Of a stretch of 64,000 nt of DNA, positions 54,301-62,697 are shown one piece after another. Every line of letters starts with the position of its first letter. Positions within the stretch are counted from its first letter, which is position 1. The position numbers and the translations under genes are program-made. The stretch lies in contig NZ_CAHLAR010000008.1 in the NCBI RefSeq assembly GCF_903652925.1, forward strand, positions 1 to 64,000, written 5' to 3'. A model generated the notes under the pieces. It was not told the DNA's origin. It saw only the letters and a program-made list of their open reading frames with translations, and did no database searches. Origin of the DNA: Achromobacter anxifer. Its GTDB lineage: Bacteria > Pseudomonadota > Gammaproteobacteria > Burkholderiales > Burkholderiaceae_B.

Positions 54301-55765
54301 CCGTGAACCTGACGCTGTCGACGCCATCGGCGATGGCCGTGGCCTTGGAGCGGGCAACGCTGACGCTGAGTGGATCGACGCTCACGTTCATGACGTTGGA
54401 GCGGATCTTGCGGCCGTGCGCGTCGGTGGCGGTCGCCATCAGCTGATAGCTATTGGCGCCATCGCTGCGGTAATCCGGCAGCTTCATCGATCCCGCCGCG
54501 CCGCCGCCGTAGGGCATGGCGAATGCCGCCGCGGAGCCGGACCATTCGATCCTGGGCGCAACGCCCGCGCCCGCCAGCGTCACCGGGAAACCGATGACCG
54601 TCTGCGGATAGCCGGAAGCGGACGCCGGCAGCTGGATCGTGATGGGATCGTTCTTCTTGTATTCCAGGACGATTTCGTTGTTGCGCTCGACCAGGTCCAT
54701 GCGCATGCCGGCGAGCTTGCGGCTGCTCGCGACCTCGCCGGACCGCATCTGCTTGGCCAAGGGCACGCCTATCGCGTACTTCAGGCCCAGTTTGAAGCTC
54801 GTATCCGACTTTCCGCCCTGCCCCATGCGGTGGTCCAGGCCCAGGGTGACGGCCGGCGCCGGGGTGTAGGAAACGCCCAGGGTCCAGGCGCTGGGATTTC
54901 TCTGCCGGTTGCTCGCGCCGAACAGGCCGACCTCGTCGCCGTCGTACTTCTCGAACATCAGCTTGCCGCCCAGCTGCGGATACTGCGGCAGATATCCTTC
55001 GGTCCGGACGTCCCAGCCATTGGCCGGGCGTTCCTGGTAATCCCGCGCATCGGGCGAGCGCTTCCAGTCGCTGAGCCGGAAGTAGCCGTTCATGCCGAGC
55101 TTCAGGTAGTCCGCCCACCATTCGGCGCCCAGGCCCAGCCGCCGGTGGCCGCGCGACACGTCCTGGTCCAGGAAGGCATTGCCGCCGGCCATGTAGCCGT
55201 CGCCAAAATGGCGGTAGCCCAACCCGAGGTTGACCGTGGTCCGGTAGGCCTCCTGCAATAGATTGGTCCGGCGCACGCCGAACTGGGAAAAAATCAGACC
55301 AATCCCCGAATCGTGAATCGGCAACAGCATGTCCAGGGCGCCGCCATGGAAGCTTCCCAGCAGGTCCAGCCTGGCCGTCCCGTACTGGCCCAGCCAGCTC
55401 TCGGCCGCTCGCTTCGCTTCACTGGTGGCCTTGCCGCCGGCAACAGACCTGGCATCGGCGCTGGCGCCGCCGCCGGGCGCGACGGACAAGGGACGTCCTT
55501 CCAGGTCGGGCGCGGGTTCCAGTTCCCCCAGGATGCGGGCCCGCGCGGCCGGCGCGCTCAGGTCCGGCGCGCCGCCCGTCCCCGGCGCGCCAGTGCCGGA
55601 GGTGGATGGGCCGGCCTCGGCGCGCTGCGGCTGACGCCTTTCCCCCGCGATGGGAGCCGTGCACCCCTGCACCAGCAGAGCGCTCGCGAGCGCCAGGCAT
55701 AGCGCCTTGCCGCCTGCCCGTCCAGGCAGGCGCTGCCACGCAAATAGCTTGAATCGCTTGCGCAT
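51335..55765 (-). CDS. Intimin/invasin-type inverse autotransporter with ten Big_1-like domains
   Basis: A 1476-aa outer-membrane adhesin. The N-terminus has a signal ending in a lipobox-like LVQGC, a low-complexity linker to about residue 105, then the inverse-autotransporter barrel (about 110-340) with AESWLGQYGTARLDL, LGLGYRHFGDGYMAGGNAFLD and FGASNRQRNPSAWTLGVSYTP. A linker with VSVDPLSVSVARSKATAIADG leads to ten immunoglobulin-like Big_1 repeats of about 98 aa, each with (A/V)NG-D-T-LTATV-D-GN and GVAVNWS motifs. There is no lectin-like C-terminal cap; the protein ends after the last Big domain. Such proteins mediate cell contact or biofilm. It is a single gene, convergent with the peroxiredoxin gene (18 bp gap). 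Confidence 0.88.
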   Translation of the reverse strand: MRKRFKLFAWQRLPGRAGGKALCLALASALLVQGCTAPIAGERRQPQRAEAGPSTSGTGAPGTGGAPDLSAPAARARILGELEPAPDLEGRPLSVAPGGGASADARSVAGGKATSEAKRAAESWLGQYGTARLDLLGSFHGGALDMLLPIHDSGIGLIFSQFGVRRTNLLQEAYRTTVNLGLGYRHFGDGYMAGGNAFLDQDVSRGHRRLGLGAEWWADYLKLGMNGYFRLSDWKRSPDARDYQERPANGWDVRTEGYLPQYPQLGGKLMFEKYDGDEVGLFGASNRQRNPSAWTLGVSYTPAPAVTLGLDHRMGQGGKSDTSFKLGLKYAIGVPLAKQMRSGEVASSRKLAGMRMDLVERNNEIVLEYKKNDPITIQLPASASGYPQTVIGFPVTLAGAGVAPRIEWSGSAAAFAMPYGGGAAGSMKLPDYRSDGANSYQLMATATDAHGRKIRSNVMNVSVDPLSVSVARSKATAIADGVDSVRFTAQVRGVQAEAMAGRAVAWALKGAGAITQSSDRTDADGMAYAVVSSKVAAVIGIEATESLGFKGASEAEFLDDHNTVGVTQLDAAPAAILANGKDKAVLKATVKDGKGNAAGAGVAVTWTATGGQLAGLASNTDENGVAVMELLSATVPGAAVVTAKTGPADPGKTRSVELLLDTSDAKVVLLAPSKTTALAGGIDTVTLTATVTDGRGNPVGAGVAVNWSASLGELSAAASGTDANSQATVVLTAPAVVGTALVTATAAKGDAGKTVSVGFAVDAQRARVAALTSSKTSGLADGADTVTLTATVDDGRGNPVGAGVAVNWSASLGTLGGTASNTDANSQATVVLTAPAAVGTATVTARGASGDAGKTAAIPFVADAASARVVSLVPGEASGVANGTDSVVLTATVEDGSGNRIGAGVAVNWTATLGAIATTSVTDASGQATALLIAPVAPGTAIITATAAKGDAGKTVSVGFAVDVQKARVTELTPSKTSGLANGADTVTLTAMVADAWGNPVGAGVAVNWSASLGSLGAAVSRTDGNSQATVVLTSPAGVGRAAVTAHASDGDAGKTVTIAYMADLSSARVVAGAYSGNKSPVLANGVDVITLWAYVKDATGNRVAGATVDWTTNLGTLDSVTSLSDANGEAHVMLVSTIAGDPVATARVGAADPGRTIGMPSFEPDPSTARVVELTPSKASGVANGVDTVSFTAVLKDRYDNLMWKYAAVNWTTSGGVLAAAVSETDAGGKATMLLSAPKVAGRVDVTAKGAAADAGKTASVTFSGGASSSRVGSASASKTSILANGRDTVILTATVLDGDGNAAGEGLVVDWNTSLGMLDGPASRTNANGVATAVLTAGKVAGVAAVTAKAGAGDAGGAIRVTLTADPMSARVASLSSSKAKGVANGRDSLTLTATVHDVNGNLEGAGVAVNWRTNLGSLAASSSSTDARGVATVMLRAPASAGVAVLTARAAAADGGKTIRVGFEQGNVGPPQP
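51356..54298 (-). repeat. Ten Big_1 modules of about 295 bp
   Basis: Successive modules share long near-identical DNA blocks such as those coding GNPVGAGVAVNWSASLG and AAKGDAGKTVSVGFAVD, seen in modules 3 to 6. The outer modules (1, 2, 7, 8 and 10) are more diverged. This pattern points to recent internal duplication in the middle of the stalk. Confidence 0.8.
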
Positions 55766-56227
55766 CGTCGAAACCCTGAGTCGAAGGAAGTCCGGGAAGC
55801 GACGGGAAGCGCCGCCTCGGCAAAGTCGTCAAGCTAGTGAATTGATGCGTTGCTGGCTTCGTCCTGGCTCATTTGCAGGACGAAATCCCCAGACGCGCTC
55901 GACGACGGCCCTGGAAGATTCCTCTGTTATTGAAAAATGACAATTAATGACTGAATGCTATTTTTATGTCTTTCAATGTCAATATGTAATTTTCCAATAC
56001 TGACGCAGGACGAACGGAATTTCGCCGTCGCAAAACGGCCCGGGGTCACGCGGGAAATGGCTGGGGAAGGCGCAAGCAGCGGCTCGGCAAGGGTTGGGCG
56101 CAAGGGAACCGATCAGGCAGGCCCTGCCGCGGCGCGAGTGAAGGAATAGGACCGAATCAAATGCGAGCGGTTTGCCCGAATAGGCAACTCGCCCCACGGA
56201 CGGCGCCTTGCGGCGCCGACCATGTCC
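55766..56227. other. 462-bp gap with an AT-rich island; no gene
   Basis: The stretch from about 55915 to 56005 is strikingly AT-rich for this window (TGACAATTAATGACTGAATGC, TTTTTATGTCTTTCAATGTC) and lies upstream of the adhesin, so it probably contains its promoter or an H-NS-type silencing site. A hairpin, CGGCGCC/GGCGCCG at 56201-56218, follows the CoA-transferase stop on the minus strand and may be its terminator. No open frame with gene-like codon use is visible. Confidence 0.5.
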
Positions 56228-57685
56228 CTAGTTGAACGGCCAGACCGGGGGATGGGTGCCGGGCGGGCTGGACGGACGCGTCCAGCGGGCCGGCGTATCG
56301 GAAAACTGCGCGGCATGGCGCAGGGCCACCAGCTCGCCAAAGCCCGAAGGCTCGGTTTCCAGCAAGCCGTCGAAACCCGGCATGGGACAGGCGAGCCCGC
56401 CGTCGATGCGGCCCAGGTTGCGCAGCCAATGCGCCGTCTGCGCCAGCGACACGCGCACGTGCCAGCTGCCGCCTTCGGTCGCCTGGCGCGCCAGCGCGGC
56501 CTGAGCGCCAAACGCCATCAGGTAGCCGGACGCGTGGTCCAGGATCTGCATGGGCATGGGCTTGGGCGCATCCTGGCCGGCGGCCTGCGCTTCGGCGTGG
56601 TTAAAGCCGGTGGCCGTCTGCACCAGGGAATCGAAACCGCGGCGGCCAGCCCAGGGGCCCTTGTCGCCATAGGCCGACAGCGACACATAGACAATGCCCG
56701 GCCGGATGCGCGCCGCGTCCTGCGGACCGAAGCCCAGCGCGGCCAGGCCGCCGGGCCGGTAGCCTTGCACGAACACGTGCGCACTACGCAGCAGATTGCC
56801 CAGCGCGATGCGTCCGTCCGCCGTGTCCAGGTCGGCCAGCACCGACAGCTTGCCGCGGCTGGTGTCGATGATGTTGTCGATATTCGGCAGATTCGGGGAA
56901 TTGACCAGCATGACGTCGGCGCCATAGGCCGCCAGCGCCCTGCCGCAGACCGGACCGGCAATGATGCGGGTCAGGTCCAGCACGCGGATGTCCTTGAGCG
57001 GCCGGGCGCCATGGCCGTATTTGGGCAAGGGCCGCGGGTCGGCCTCGCCGATGCGCTCCAGGGTCAGCAGCGGTTGGGCGGCGACCGCCTGGCTCTGCGG
57101 ATGGCGGTCCCATTCGTCAAAGCTGCGCATGGCGGCCACCGGCAGGCCCGCGTCGGCCGCGACCTGCTCGAAGTCCAGGGCTTTCCAGCGGCTCAAGGCG
57201 CGTTCCACCGCCGCGCGGTTGGTGTCTTCGCCGGTCGGACAGCCCAGCAGCGCCAGCGCGCCGTCGCGGTGATGCGCGAAATTCGCATGGATGCGGACCC
57301 AGCCGCCGTCGCCGCAGCGGTACAGGCCGGTGATGGGGTCCCAGGGATTCGGCGTGACGCCGTTGATGGTGTAGTGGCTGCGGCATTCCTGCGCCGCGTG
57401 CAGCATGTCGACGCCGACCTGCTGCCTGGCGCCGCCGCGCAGATGCCAGATTTCAGCCGCGGCCAAGGCCGCCGCCGCCATGCTGGCCTGCGCCGCCGTG
57501 CCGACCGCGAAGGATGAGGGAAGCACCGGGTCGGCGCCCGTCAACACCACATGGTCCAGCGATTCGTCCGGCAAACCCACTGAACGCCAGAGCTTCTGCA
57601 AAACATCGCGGGACGCCTTGCCTGCAGGTGTGCGGCCCCTCAGAAAAGACGGGCGTAGGTCCATCAGATTTCCCATAGCGTTCAT
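56228..57685 (-). CDS. CaiB/BaiF-type CoA transferase (family III)
   Basis: A 485-aa class III CoA-transferase. The core RVLDLTRIIAGPVCGRALAAYGADVMLVNSP and VFVQGYRPGGLAALGFGP are family hallmarks, preceded by an extra N-terminal half (about residues 1-230) that repeats part of the fold. The start at 57685 follows CTAGAGCAAG and gives MNAMGNLMDLRPSFLRG. No pathway neighbours are present, so the acyl group is unknown. Confidence 0.85.
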   Translation of the reverse strand: MNAMGNLMDLRPSFLRGRTPAGKASRDVLQKLWRSVGLPDESLDHVVLTGADPVLPSSFAVGTAAQASMAAAALAAAEIWHLRGGARQQVGVDMLHAAQECRSHYTINGVTPNPWDPITGLYRCGDGGWVRIHANFAHHRDGALALLGCPTGEDTNRAAVERALSRWKALDFEQVAADAGLPVAAMRSFDEWDRHPQSQAVAAQPLLTLERIGEADPRPLPKYGHGARPLKDIRVLDLTRIIAGPVCGRALAAYGADVMLVNSPNLPNIDNIIDTSRGKLSVLADLDTADGRIALGNLLRSAHVFVQGYRPGGLAALGFGPQDAARIRPGIVYVSLSAYGDKGPWAGRRGFDSLVQTATGFNHAEAQAAGQDAPKPMPMQILDHASGYLMAFGAQAALARQATEGGSWHVRVSLAQTAHWLRNLGRIDGGLACPMPGFDGLLETEPSGFGELVALRHAAQFSDTPARWTRPSSPPGTHPPVWPFN

Positions 57686-57968
57686 CTTGCTCTAGTCGTT
57701 TACTTGGATTACATGGCGGGGGCCCACCCGCGTCAATACGCGCGGCGCGACAGCGTGTTTCATGGTTTGACCGCGAAGCGCCGCGATCCGGCCGCGTTGC
57801 GCGGATTCCCCTGCGGGGCGCCCCGCGCAGCGTCTTGCCGTAGTGGACACATCTACTCGTAGTTTTTACATCGTCTTCCAAGCCGGACCGCGGACGCGGC
57901 GCCGCCAGGCGCAAGATAGAATGCCAGCCTCGCCGCCGCGCGCCGCCCCCTGCCCCGAAGAACCCACC

Positions 57969-59387
57969 ATGAACACGCTGCTCTGGCTGCGCACCGACCT
58001 GCGCGCGCACGACAACCCCGCCCTGGCCGCGGCCGCTTCCGGCGGCACGGTCACCGCCCTGTTCCTGGCGGCGCCCGGCCAATGGCGCCAGCATGGCGAC
58101 GCGCCGGCCAAGGTCGATTTCTGGCTGCGCAACCTGCGCGAGCTGTCGCATGAGCTGGGCCGGCTGGGCATCCCGCTGCGCCTGCTGACCGTGCCCGACT
58201 GGAGCCAGGCGCCACAGGCTCTGGCCAGCTTCTGCCGCGCGCATGCCATCGGCCATGTGCATGCCAACGCCGAGTGGGCCGTCAACGAGCGTCGCCGCGA
58301 CGAGGCCGTCGCCAGCAACCTGCAGGCCATGGGCGTGGACTGGACGCTGCATCACGGCGCCTCGCTGTTGCGACCGGGCTCGGTGCTCAATGGCAAGGGC
58401 GAGTGCTATCGCGTCTACACCCCCTATGCGCGCGCCTGCCGCGAACGCCTGCGCACGGCGCCTCTGCGCGCCGTGCCCGCGCCGCGCGCTCAAACCCCGC
58501 CGCCATGGCCGGCCGATCCGCTGCCCGACGCCTTCGAAGGCTATGCCGCGCCCTCAGACGCCGTGCGCGCGCTCTGGCCCGCCGGCGAGGACGCGGCCAG
58601 CGAGCGGCTGGAAGCCTTTGCCGATGGCGTCATCGACGCCTACCAGCAGCAGCGCGACTTTCCGTCGCTGCCCGCCACCAGCTGCCTGTCGCCTTATCTC
58701 GCCGCAGGCGTGCTGTCGCCGGGCCAGGCCCTGCGCGCCGCGCTGGCCGCCAATCAGGGCGAAGTGGACGGCGGCAAGGCCGGCGCCTCCACCTGGATCA
58801 ACGAGCTGCTGTGGCGCGAGTTCTACCAGCATCTGCTGGCGGCCCATCCCGCGCTCTCGATGCATCAACCCATGAAGCCCGAGACCGCCGCCGTACCCTG
58901 GCGCGATGCGCCCGAGGACCTGCGCGCCTGGCAACAGGGCCGCACCGGCATTCCCATCGTGGACGCGGCCATGCGGCAACTGCTGGCGCTGGGCTGGATG
59001 CACAACCGCCTGCGCATGGTGGCGGCCATGTTCCTGTCCAAGAACCTGCTGATCGACTGGCGGCTGGGCGAAGCCTGGTTCATGGCGCAGCTGGTGGACG
59101 GCGACCTGGCCGCCAACAACGGCGGCTGGCAATGGAGTGCGTCCACGGGTGCGGACGCGGTCCCCTATTTCCGCATCTTCAACCCGCTGTCGCAGTCGCG
59201 CAAATTCGATCCCGACGGCGTGTTCCTGCGCGAATGGCTGCCGGAGCTGGCGCACCTGGACGACCGCGCCATCCACGACCCGAGCCCCATGGAACGCGCG
59301 GCCGCGGGCTATCCGCTCGCCATCGTCGACCTGGCGCAGAGCCGGCTGCGCGCGCTGGAGGCGTTCGGCGGCTTGCTCTCCGCCTGA
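57969..59387 (+). CDS. phrB: Cyclobutane pyrimidine dimer photolyase, class I
   Basis: A 472-aa DNA photolyase that repairs UV dimers with blue light. The N-terminal antenna domain starts WLRTDLRAHDNPAL; the FAD domain has the conserved TSCLSPYLAAGVLSP, WINELLWREFYQHLLA, MHNRLRMVAAMFLSKNLLIDW and NNGGWQWSASTGADAVPYFR. The ATG at 57969 fits family length. It stands alone in the window. Confidence 0.94.
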   Translation: MNTLLWLRTDLRAHDNPALAAAASGGTVTALFLAAPGQWRQHGDAPAKVDFWLRNLRELSHELGRLGIPLRLLTVPDWSQAPQALASFCRAHAIGHVHANAEWAVNERRRDEAVASNLQAMGVDWTLHHGASLLRPGSVLNGKGECYRVYTPYARACRERLRTAPLRAVPAPRAQTPPPWPADPLPDAFEGYAAPSDAVRALWPAGEDAASERLEAFADGVIDAYQQQRDFPSLPATSCLSPYLAAGVLSPGQALRAALAANQGEVDGGKAGASTWINELLWREFYQHLLAAHPALSMHQPMKPETAAVPWRDAPEDLRAWQQGRTGIPIVDAAMRQLLALGWMHNRLRMVAAMFLSKNLLIDWRLGEAWFMAQLVDGDLAANNGGWQWSASTGADAVPYFRIFNPLSQSRKFDPDGVFLREWLPELAHLDDRAIHDPSPMERAAAGYPLAIVDLAQSRLRALEAFGGLLSA

Positions 59388-59485
59388 GCGGCATCCGCCT
59401 GCCTTGACCTGCGTCAACGCCGCTTCCGGCCGCGTCCCGGATGATCCCCCTGCGCCCCCAACACCGACAGCAGGAGGACAGACGC

Positions 59486-60454
59486 ATGCGCGACGACCCG
59501 CCGCCCCAAGATACGGAATACACGCTGCACGACGAGCACTGCCTGATCACTCGCACTGACGCGCGCGGCCGCATCATCTATGCCAATCCCGCGTTCCTGG
59601 AGGTCAGCGGCTACGCGCGCGAGGATCTCATCGGCAAGGGCCACGACACCATGCGCCACCCCGACATGCCGCTGGCCGCGTATGACGATCTGTGGCGCAC
59701 CATACAGCGCGGGCAATCCTGGACGGGCGTGATCAAGAACCGCCGCAAGCATGGCGGCCATTACTGGTCGCTGGCCAGCATCACTCCGGTGGTGGAGCGC
59801 GGCGTGACGGTCTGCTATGCCTGCGTGCGCGTCAAGCCCACGCGCGCGCAGATCGATGCCGCCGACAGCGCCTACCGACGCCTGCGCAGCGGCTTGCCCC
59901 GCGGCCTGCGGCTGAACGCGGGCCGGATCCGCCCCGCGGGCCTGGCGGGACGTCTGCATGATTGGCAGGCCGCCGGCATACGCGCGCGCATGCTGGCCTG
60001 GGCCGCGCTGGCGTCCGCGCTGTTTCTGGCCGCCGGCGGCTACGCGCTGCACGGCGCGGCCGGCGAAATGAGCGCCGCGGAGCTGGCCGTGGCGGCGGTC
60101 CTGCTGGCAGGCGGCGTCCTGGTGATCTTCGCGTCGGGCTGGGCATACGCCCGCTCGCTCTCCAGATTGCTGGCCACGGCAACCGAATTCACGCGGCAGA
60201 TCGCCGCCGGCAATCTGGGCGCGTCCCTGGCGCCAGACCAGCCGGACCCGCCGGACGACGAAACCGGCGCGTTGCGTTTTTCACTGGAGGCCACGCGCCG
60301 GAACCTGGTCAGCCTTGCGCGCGATGCGCACGCCGGCCTGGCCGACGCGGCGGCGGACAGCCACGAGCCAGCTGGCGCCGAGGACTTGCGCCACGCGATC
60401 GAAGTGTTTCGGATCAGGCCCGCGCACCCCCTGCCGGCGCGTCAGCCGATGTAG
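59486..60454 (+). CDS. Aer-like PAS sensor lacking the chemotaxis signalling domain
   Basis: The 322-aa product begins with an FAD-type PAS domain (IIYANPAFLEVSGYAREDLIG, MRHPDMPLAAYDDLWRTIQ, WTGVIKNRRKHGGHYWS), followed by two helices (about residues 168-190 and 200-222) and a HAMP-like segment (SRLLATATEFTRQIAAGNLGASL). In Aer and similar proteins a methyl-accepting signalling domain follows; here the frame ends about 80 residues later with no hairpin motif. AGGAGGA precedes the ATG. The last 13 residues are read from a 36-bp repeat array. It is probably a degraded or truncated receptor. Confidence 0.75.
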   Translation: MRDDPPPQDTEYTLHDEHCLITRTDARGRIIYANPAFLEVSGYAREDLIGKGHDTMRHPDMPLAAYDDLWRTIQRGQSWTGVIKNRRKHGGHYWSLASITPVVERGVTVCYACVRVKPTRAQIDAADSAYRRLRSGLPRGLRLNAGRIRPAGLAGRLHDWQAAGIRARMLAWAALASALFLAAGGYALHGAAGEMSAAELAVAAVLLAGGVLVIFASGWAYARSLSRLLATATEFTRQIAAGNLGASLAPDQPDPPDDETGALRFSLEATRRNLVSLARDAHAGLADAAADSHEPAGAEDLRHAIEVFRIRPAHPLPARQPM

Positions 60455-60556
60455 CCCGCCACTGGCGCGGGCCTACGCTTGCCCATGCAGCCCGCCCCTG
60501 GCGCGGCCTTGCGCCACCCCGTGCAGCCCGCCGCCGGCGCGGGCTTGCGGCAGCCG
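60413..60556. repeat. 36-bp direct repeat array between convergent genes
   Basis: Three copies with exact 36-bp spacing start at 60449, 60485 and 60521, each close to ATGCAGCCCGCC then CTGGCGCGG; a weaker fourth begins at 60413. Every unit can form a GCCCGC/GCGGGC hairpin. The stop codon of the Aer-like gene lies in the second unit and the TPR gene stop abuts the last. It may act as a two-way terminator or be a mobile repeat that cut into the Aer-like gene. Confidence 0.7.
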
Positions 60557-60559
60557 CCC

Positions 60560-60892
60560 TCAGGCGCCGGCCGCGGCCTCCTTGTCCAGCCGCTTGATGA
60601 ACACCTGCAATTCCTTCACCACCTGCTGGTCGCCGCGCGCCTGCGCGGCCTGCAGGCCGGATTCCCAGGCGGTGCGCGCACCGCTCTTGTCGCCCTGTCC
60701 CAGGCAGGCCTTGCCCAGCCATTTCCAGGCCACCGAGTAGGCCGGATCGAACGCCAGCGCCGCGCGCAGATGGGTCTCGGCCTCGCGGAAGCAGTCCTGC
60801 TCCGCATAGGCCTTGCCCAGCGAAAAACGCAACAGCATGTTGTCCGTGCCCTTGGCCAGCATCGCCTCCAGGCGTTCGGTCATTCCTTCCAT
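60560..60892 (-). CDS. Small tetratricopeptide-repeat protein
   Basis: A 110-aa helical protein: LRFSLGKAYAEQDCFREAETHLRAALAFDP and VAWKWLGKACLGQGDKSGARTAWESGL are two TPR units. The ATG at 60892 has AGGAGG six bases upstream, which decides against the longer frame. TPR proteins are scaffolds; partner unknown. Confidence 0.82.
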   Translation of the reverse strand: MEGMTERLEAMLAKGTDNMLLRFSLGKAYAEQDCFREAETHLRAALAFDPAYSVAWKWLGKACLGQGDKSGARTAWESGLQAAQARGDQQVVKELQVFIKRLDKEAAAGA

Positions 60893-61115
60893 GGTCGGCC
60901 TCCTGCGGGCGCTCGTGCATCTCTGCGATGCGACCATGATAGGACGGCCGCGCCGCGATCCGCGCAAAGGCCCCGCGCCGCGCGCGGAGATAGGCGGGAC
61001 GGCGCAGGCATCCGCGCAGATATCCATTTCGCCGCGTTTCAAGACGGGGCCGGACCGAATTCATTGGGGACTATCCTGTCTTACCTCAAGTTGCCTTCCG
61101 CAAGGTATCCGCCCC

Positions 61116-62651
61116 ATGAAGCTCTTGTGCCTGCGCCTGCTGCGCGCCGCCCCCCTGCTCCTGCTGCCGCTGGCCGCGACCTCGCTTGCCCAAGCGGGAC
61201 CCGACAGCCGGGCGGGCGAAGCCGCCCTGGTCAACCGCGTGACCTGGGGCGCGACGCCGGCCGAGCTGGCCCGCATCGAGAAGATGGGGCCCGAACGCTA
61301 CCTGCAGGCGCAACTGCGCCCCGCCGCCGAAGACAAGCTGCCGGCCGAGGTGCAGGCGCGCATCGACGCCCTCTCGATCTCGCAACACTCCGACGAGGAC
61401 GCGCGCGCGACCCAGCTGGAGATGCGCACCGAGGCCAGAAAGCTACCGCCGGACGAACAGCAGAAAGCCATGCGCGAAGCCCGCCAGTTTTCGCTGCAAC
61501 GTGCCGCCGAGGTCAACCAGCGCGCGGTGTGGCGCGCGCTGTATTCGGACAGGCAGCTGCAGGACCAGATGACCTGGTTCTGGATGAACCACTTCAATGT
61601 CGACCTGCAGAAAGGCGACGTGGGCATCTTTCTTTCGCAATACGAGGACCGCGCCATCCGCCCGCATGCGCTCGGCAAGTTCCGCGACCTGCTGAAGGCC
61701 ACCATGCGCGCGCCGGCCATGCTGATCTATCTGGACAATACGCAGAATGTCGCGGGCAAGATCAACGAGAACTACGCGCGCGAGCTGATGGAACTGCATA
61801 CGCTGGGCGTGGGCAGCGGATACACGCAAGCCGACGTGCAGGAATTGGCCCGCATCCTGACCGGCATGGGCGTCGCCGCCAAGCCCGAGCCGCCCAAGGT
61901 CCGGCCGGAATGGCGCGCGCAGGTGGTGCAGGACGGCCTGTTCCTCTTCAACCCGGCGCGCCACGACCAGGGCGACAAGACGTTCCTCGGCCATCGCATC
62001 GCGGCGGCCGGCATCCAGGAAGTGGACGAGGCGGCCGACCTGCTGGCCCGCAGCCCGGCCACCGCCAGGCATGTCAGCGGCAAGCTCGCCGCCTACTTCG
62101 TGGGCGACAGTCCGCCCGCGACGCTGGTCGACAAGATGAGCAAGACATTCCTCGCCAGCGACGGCGATATCGCCGCCACGCTGCACACGCTGTTCGCGTC
62201 GCCGGAGTTCGCGGCCTCGCTCAAGACCGGTGTGTTCAAGGATCCGGTGCACTACGTCTATTCCTCGCTGCGGCTGGCCTATGGCGACATGCCGCCGATC
62301 CTGAATCCCAAGCCGGGCCTGGGCATGCTGAGGCAGCTCGGCCAGCCGCTGAACCAGCGCCTGACGCCTGACGGCTATCCCATGAGCAAGGCGGACTGGT
62401 CCGGGTCCGGGCAGATGTCCGTGCGCTTCGAGGTCGCCGGCGCGCTGGTCGGCGCGAGCAAGGCCCTTTACCAGGAAGACGGCGCCGCGCCGGCCAATCC
62501 GCCGCGCCTGCCGAACCTGCTGAAAGCCAACGAGGGCAACGGCCTGTTCGCCGGGCTGTCGCCCGCCACGCGCGAGGCCATCGCGCAAGCCGGAACGCCG
62601 CGCGAAGCCAACCTCTATCTGCTGGCCTCGCCGGAATTCATGCGCCGCTGA
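61116..62651 (+). CDS. DUF1800 family secreted protein
   Basis: A 511-aa protein with a signal peptide ending at TSLAQA. The DUF1800 body has LVNRVTWGATPAELARIEKMG, MTWFWMNHFNVDLQKGD, NENYARELMELHTLGVG and GYTQADVQELARILTG, all family hallmarks. It is followed after 46 bp by a DUF1501 gene, a pairing seen in many bacteria. The pair is thought to act in the cell envelope or in export; no reaction is established. Confidence 0.9.
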   Translation: MKLLCLRLLRAAPLLLLPLAATSLAQAGPDSRAGEAALVNRVTWGATPAELARIEKMGPERYLQAQLRPAAEDKLPAEVQARIDALSISQHSDEDARATQLEMRTEARKLPPDEQQKAMREARQFSLQRAAEVNQRAVWRALYSDRQLQDQMTWFWMNHFNVDLQKGDVGIFLSQYEDRAIRPHALGKFRDLLKATMRAPAMLIYLDNTQNVAGKINENYARELMELHTLGVGSGYTQADVQELARILTGMGVAAKPEPPKVRPEWRAQVVQDGLFLFNPARHDQGDKTFLGHRIAAAGIQEVDEAADLLARSPATARHVSGKLAAYFVGDSPPATLVDKMSKTFLASDGDIAATLHTLFASPEFAASLKTGVFKDPVHYVYSSLRLAYGDMPPILNPKPGLGMLRQLGQPLNQRLTPDGYPMSKADWSGSGQMSVRFEVAGALVGASKALYQEDGAAPANPPRLPNLLKANEGNGLFAGLSPATREAIAQAGTPREANLYLLASPEFMRR

Positions 62652-62697
62652 AGAGCCCGCAAGACAGCAACGCAACGCAAGAACCAAGGAACAGATC

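Noticed and set aside
52370-55261. A 963-residue open frame opposite the adhesin
   Set aside because: It lies antisense to the Big_1 repeats, is rich in Arg, His and Gly and repeats with them. The inverse-autotransporter frame has recognisable domains.
55766-56227. Insertion sequence or phage remnant in the AT-rich gap
   Set aside because: No transposase fragment, terminal inverted repeat or target duplication could be seen.
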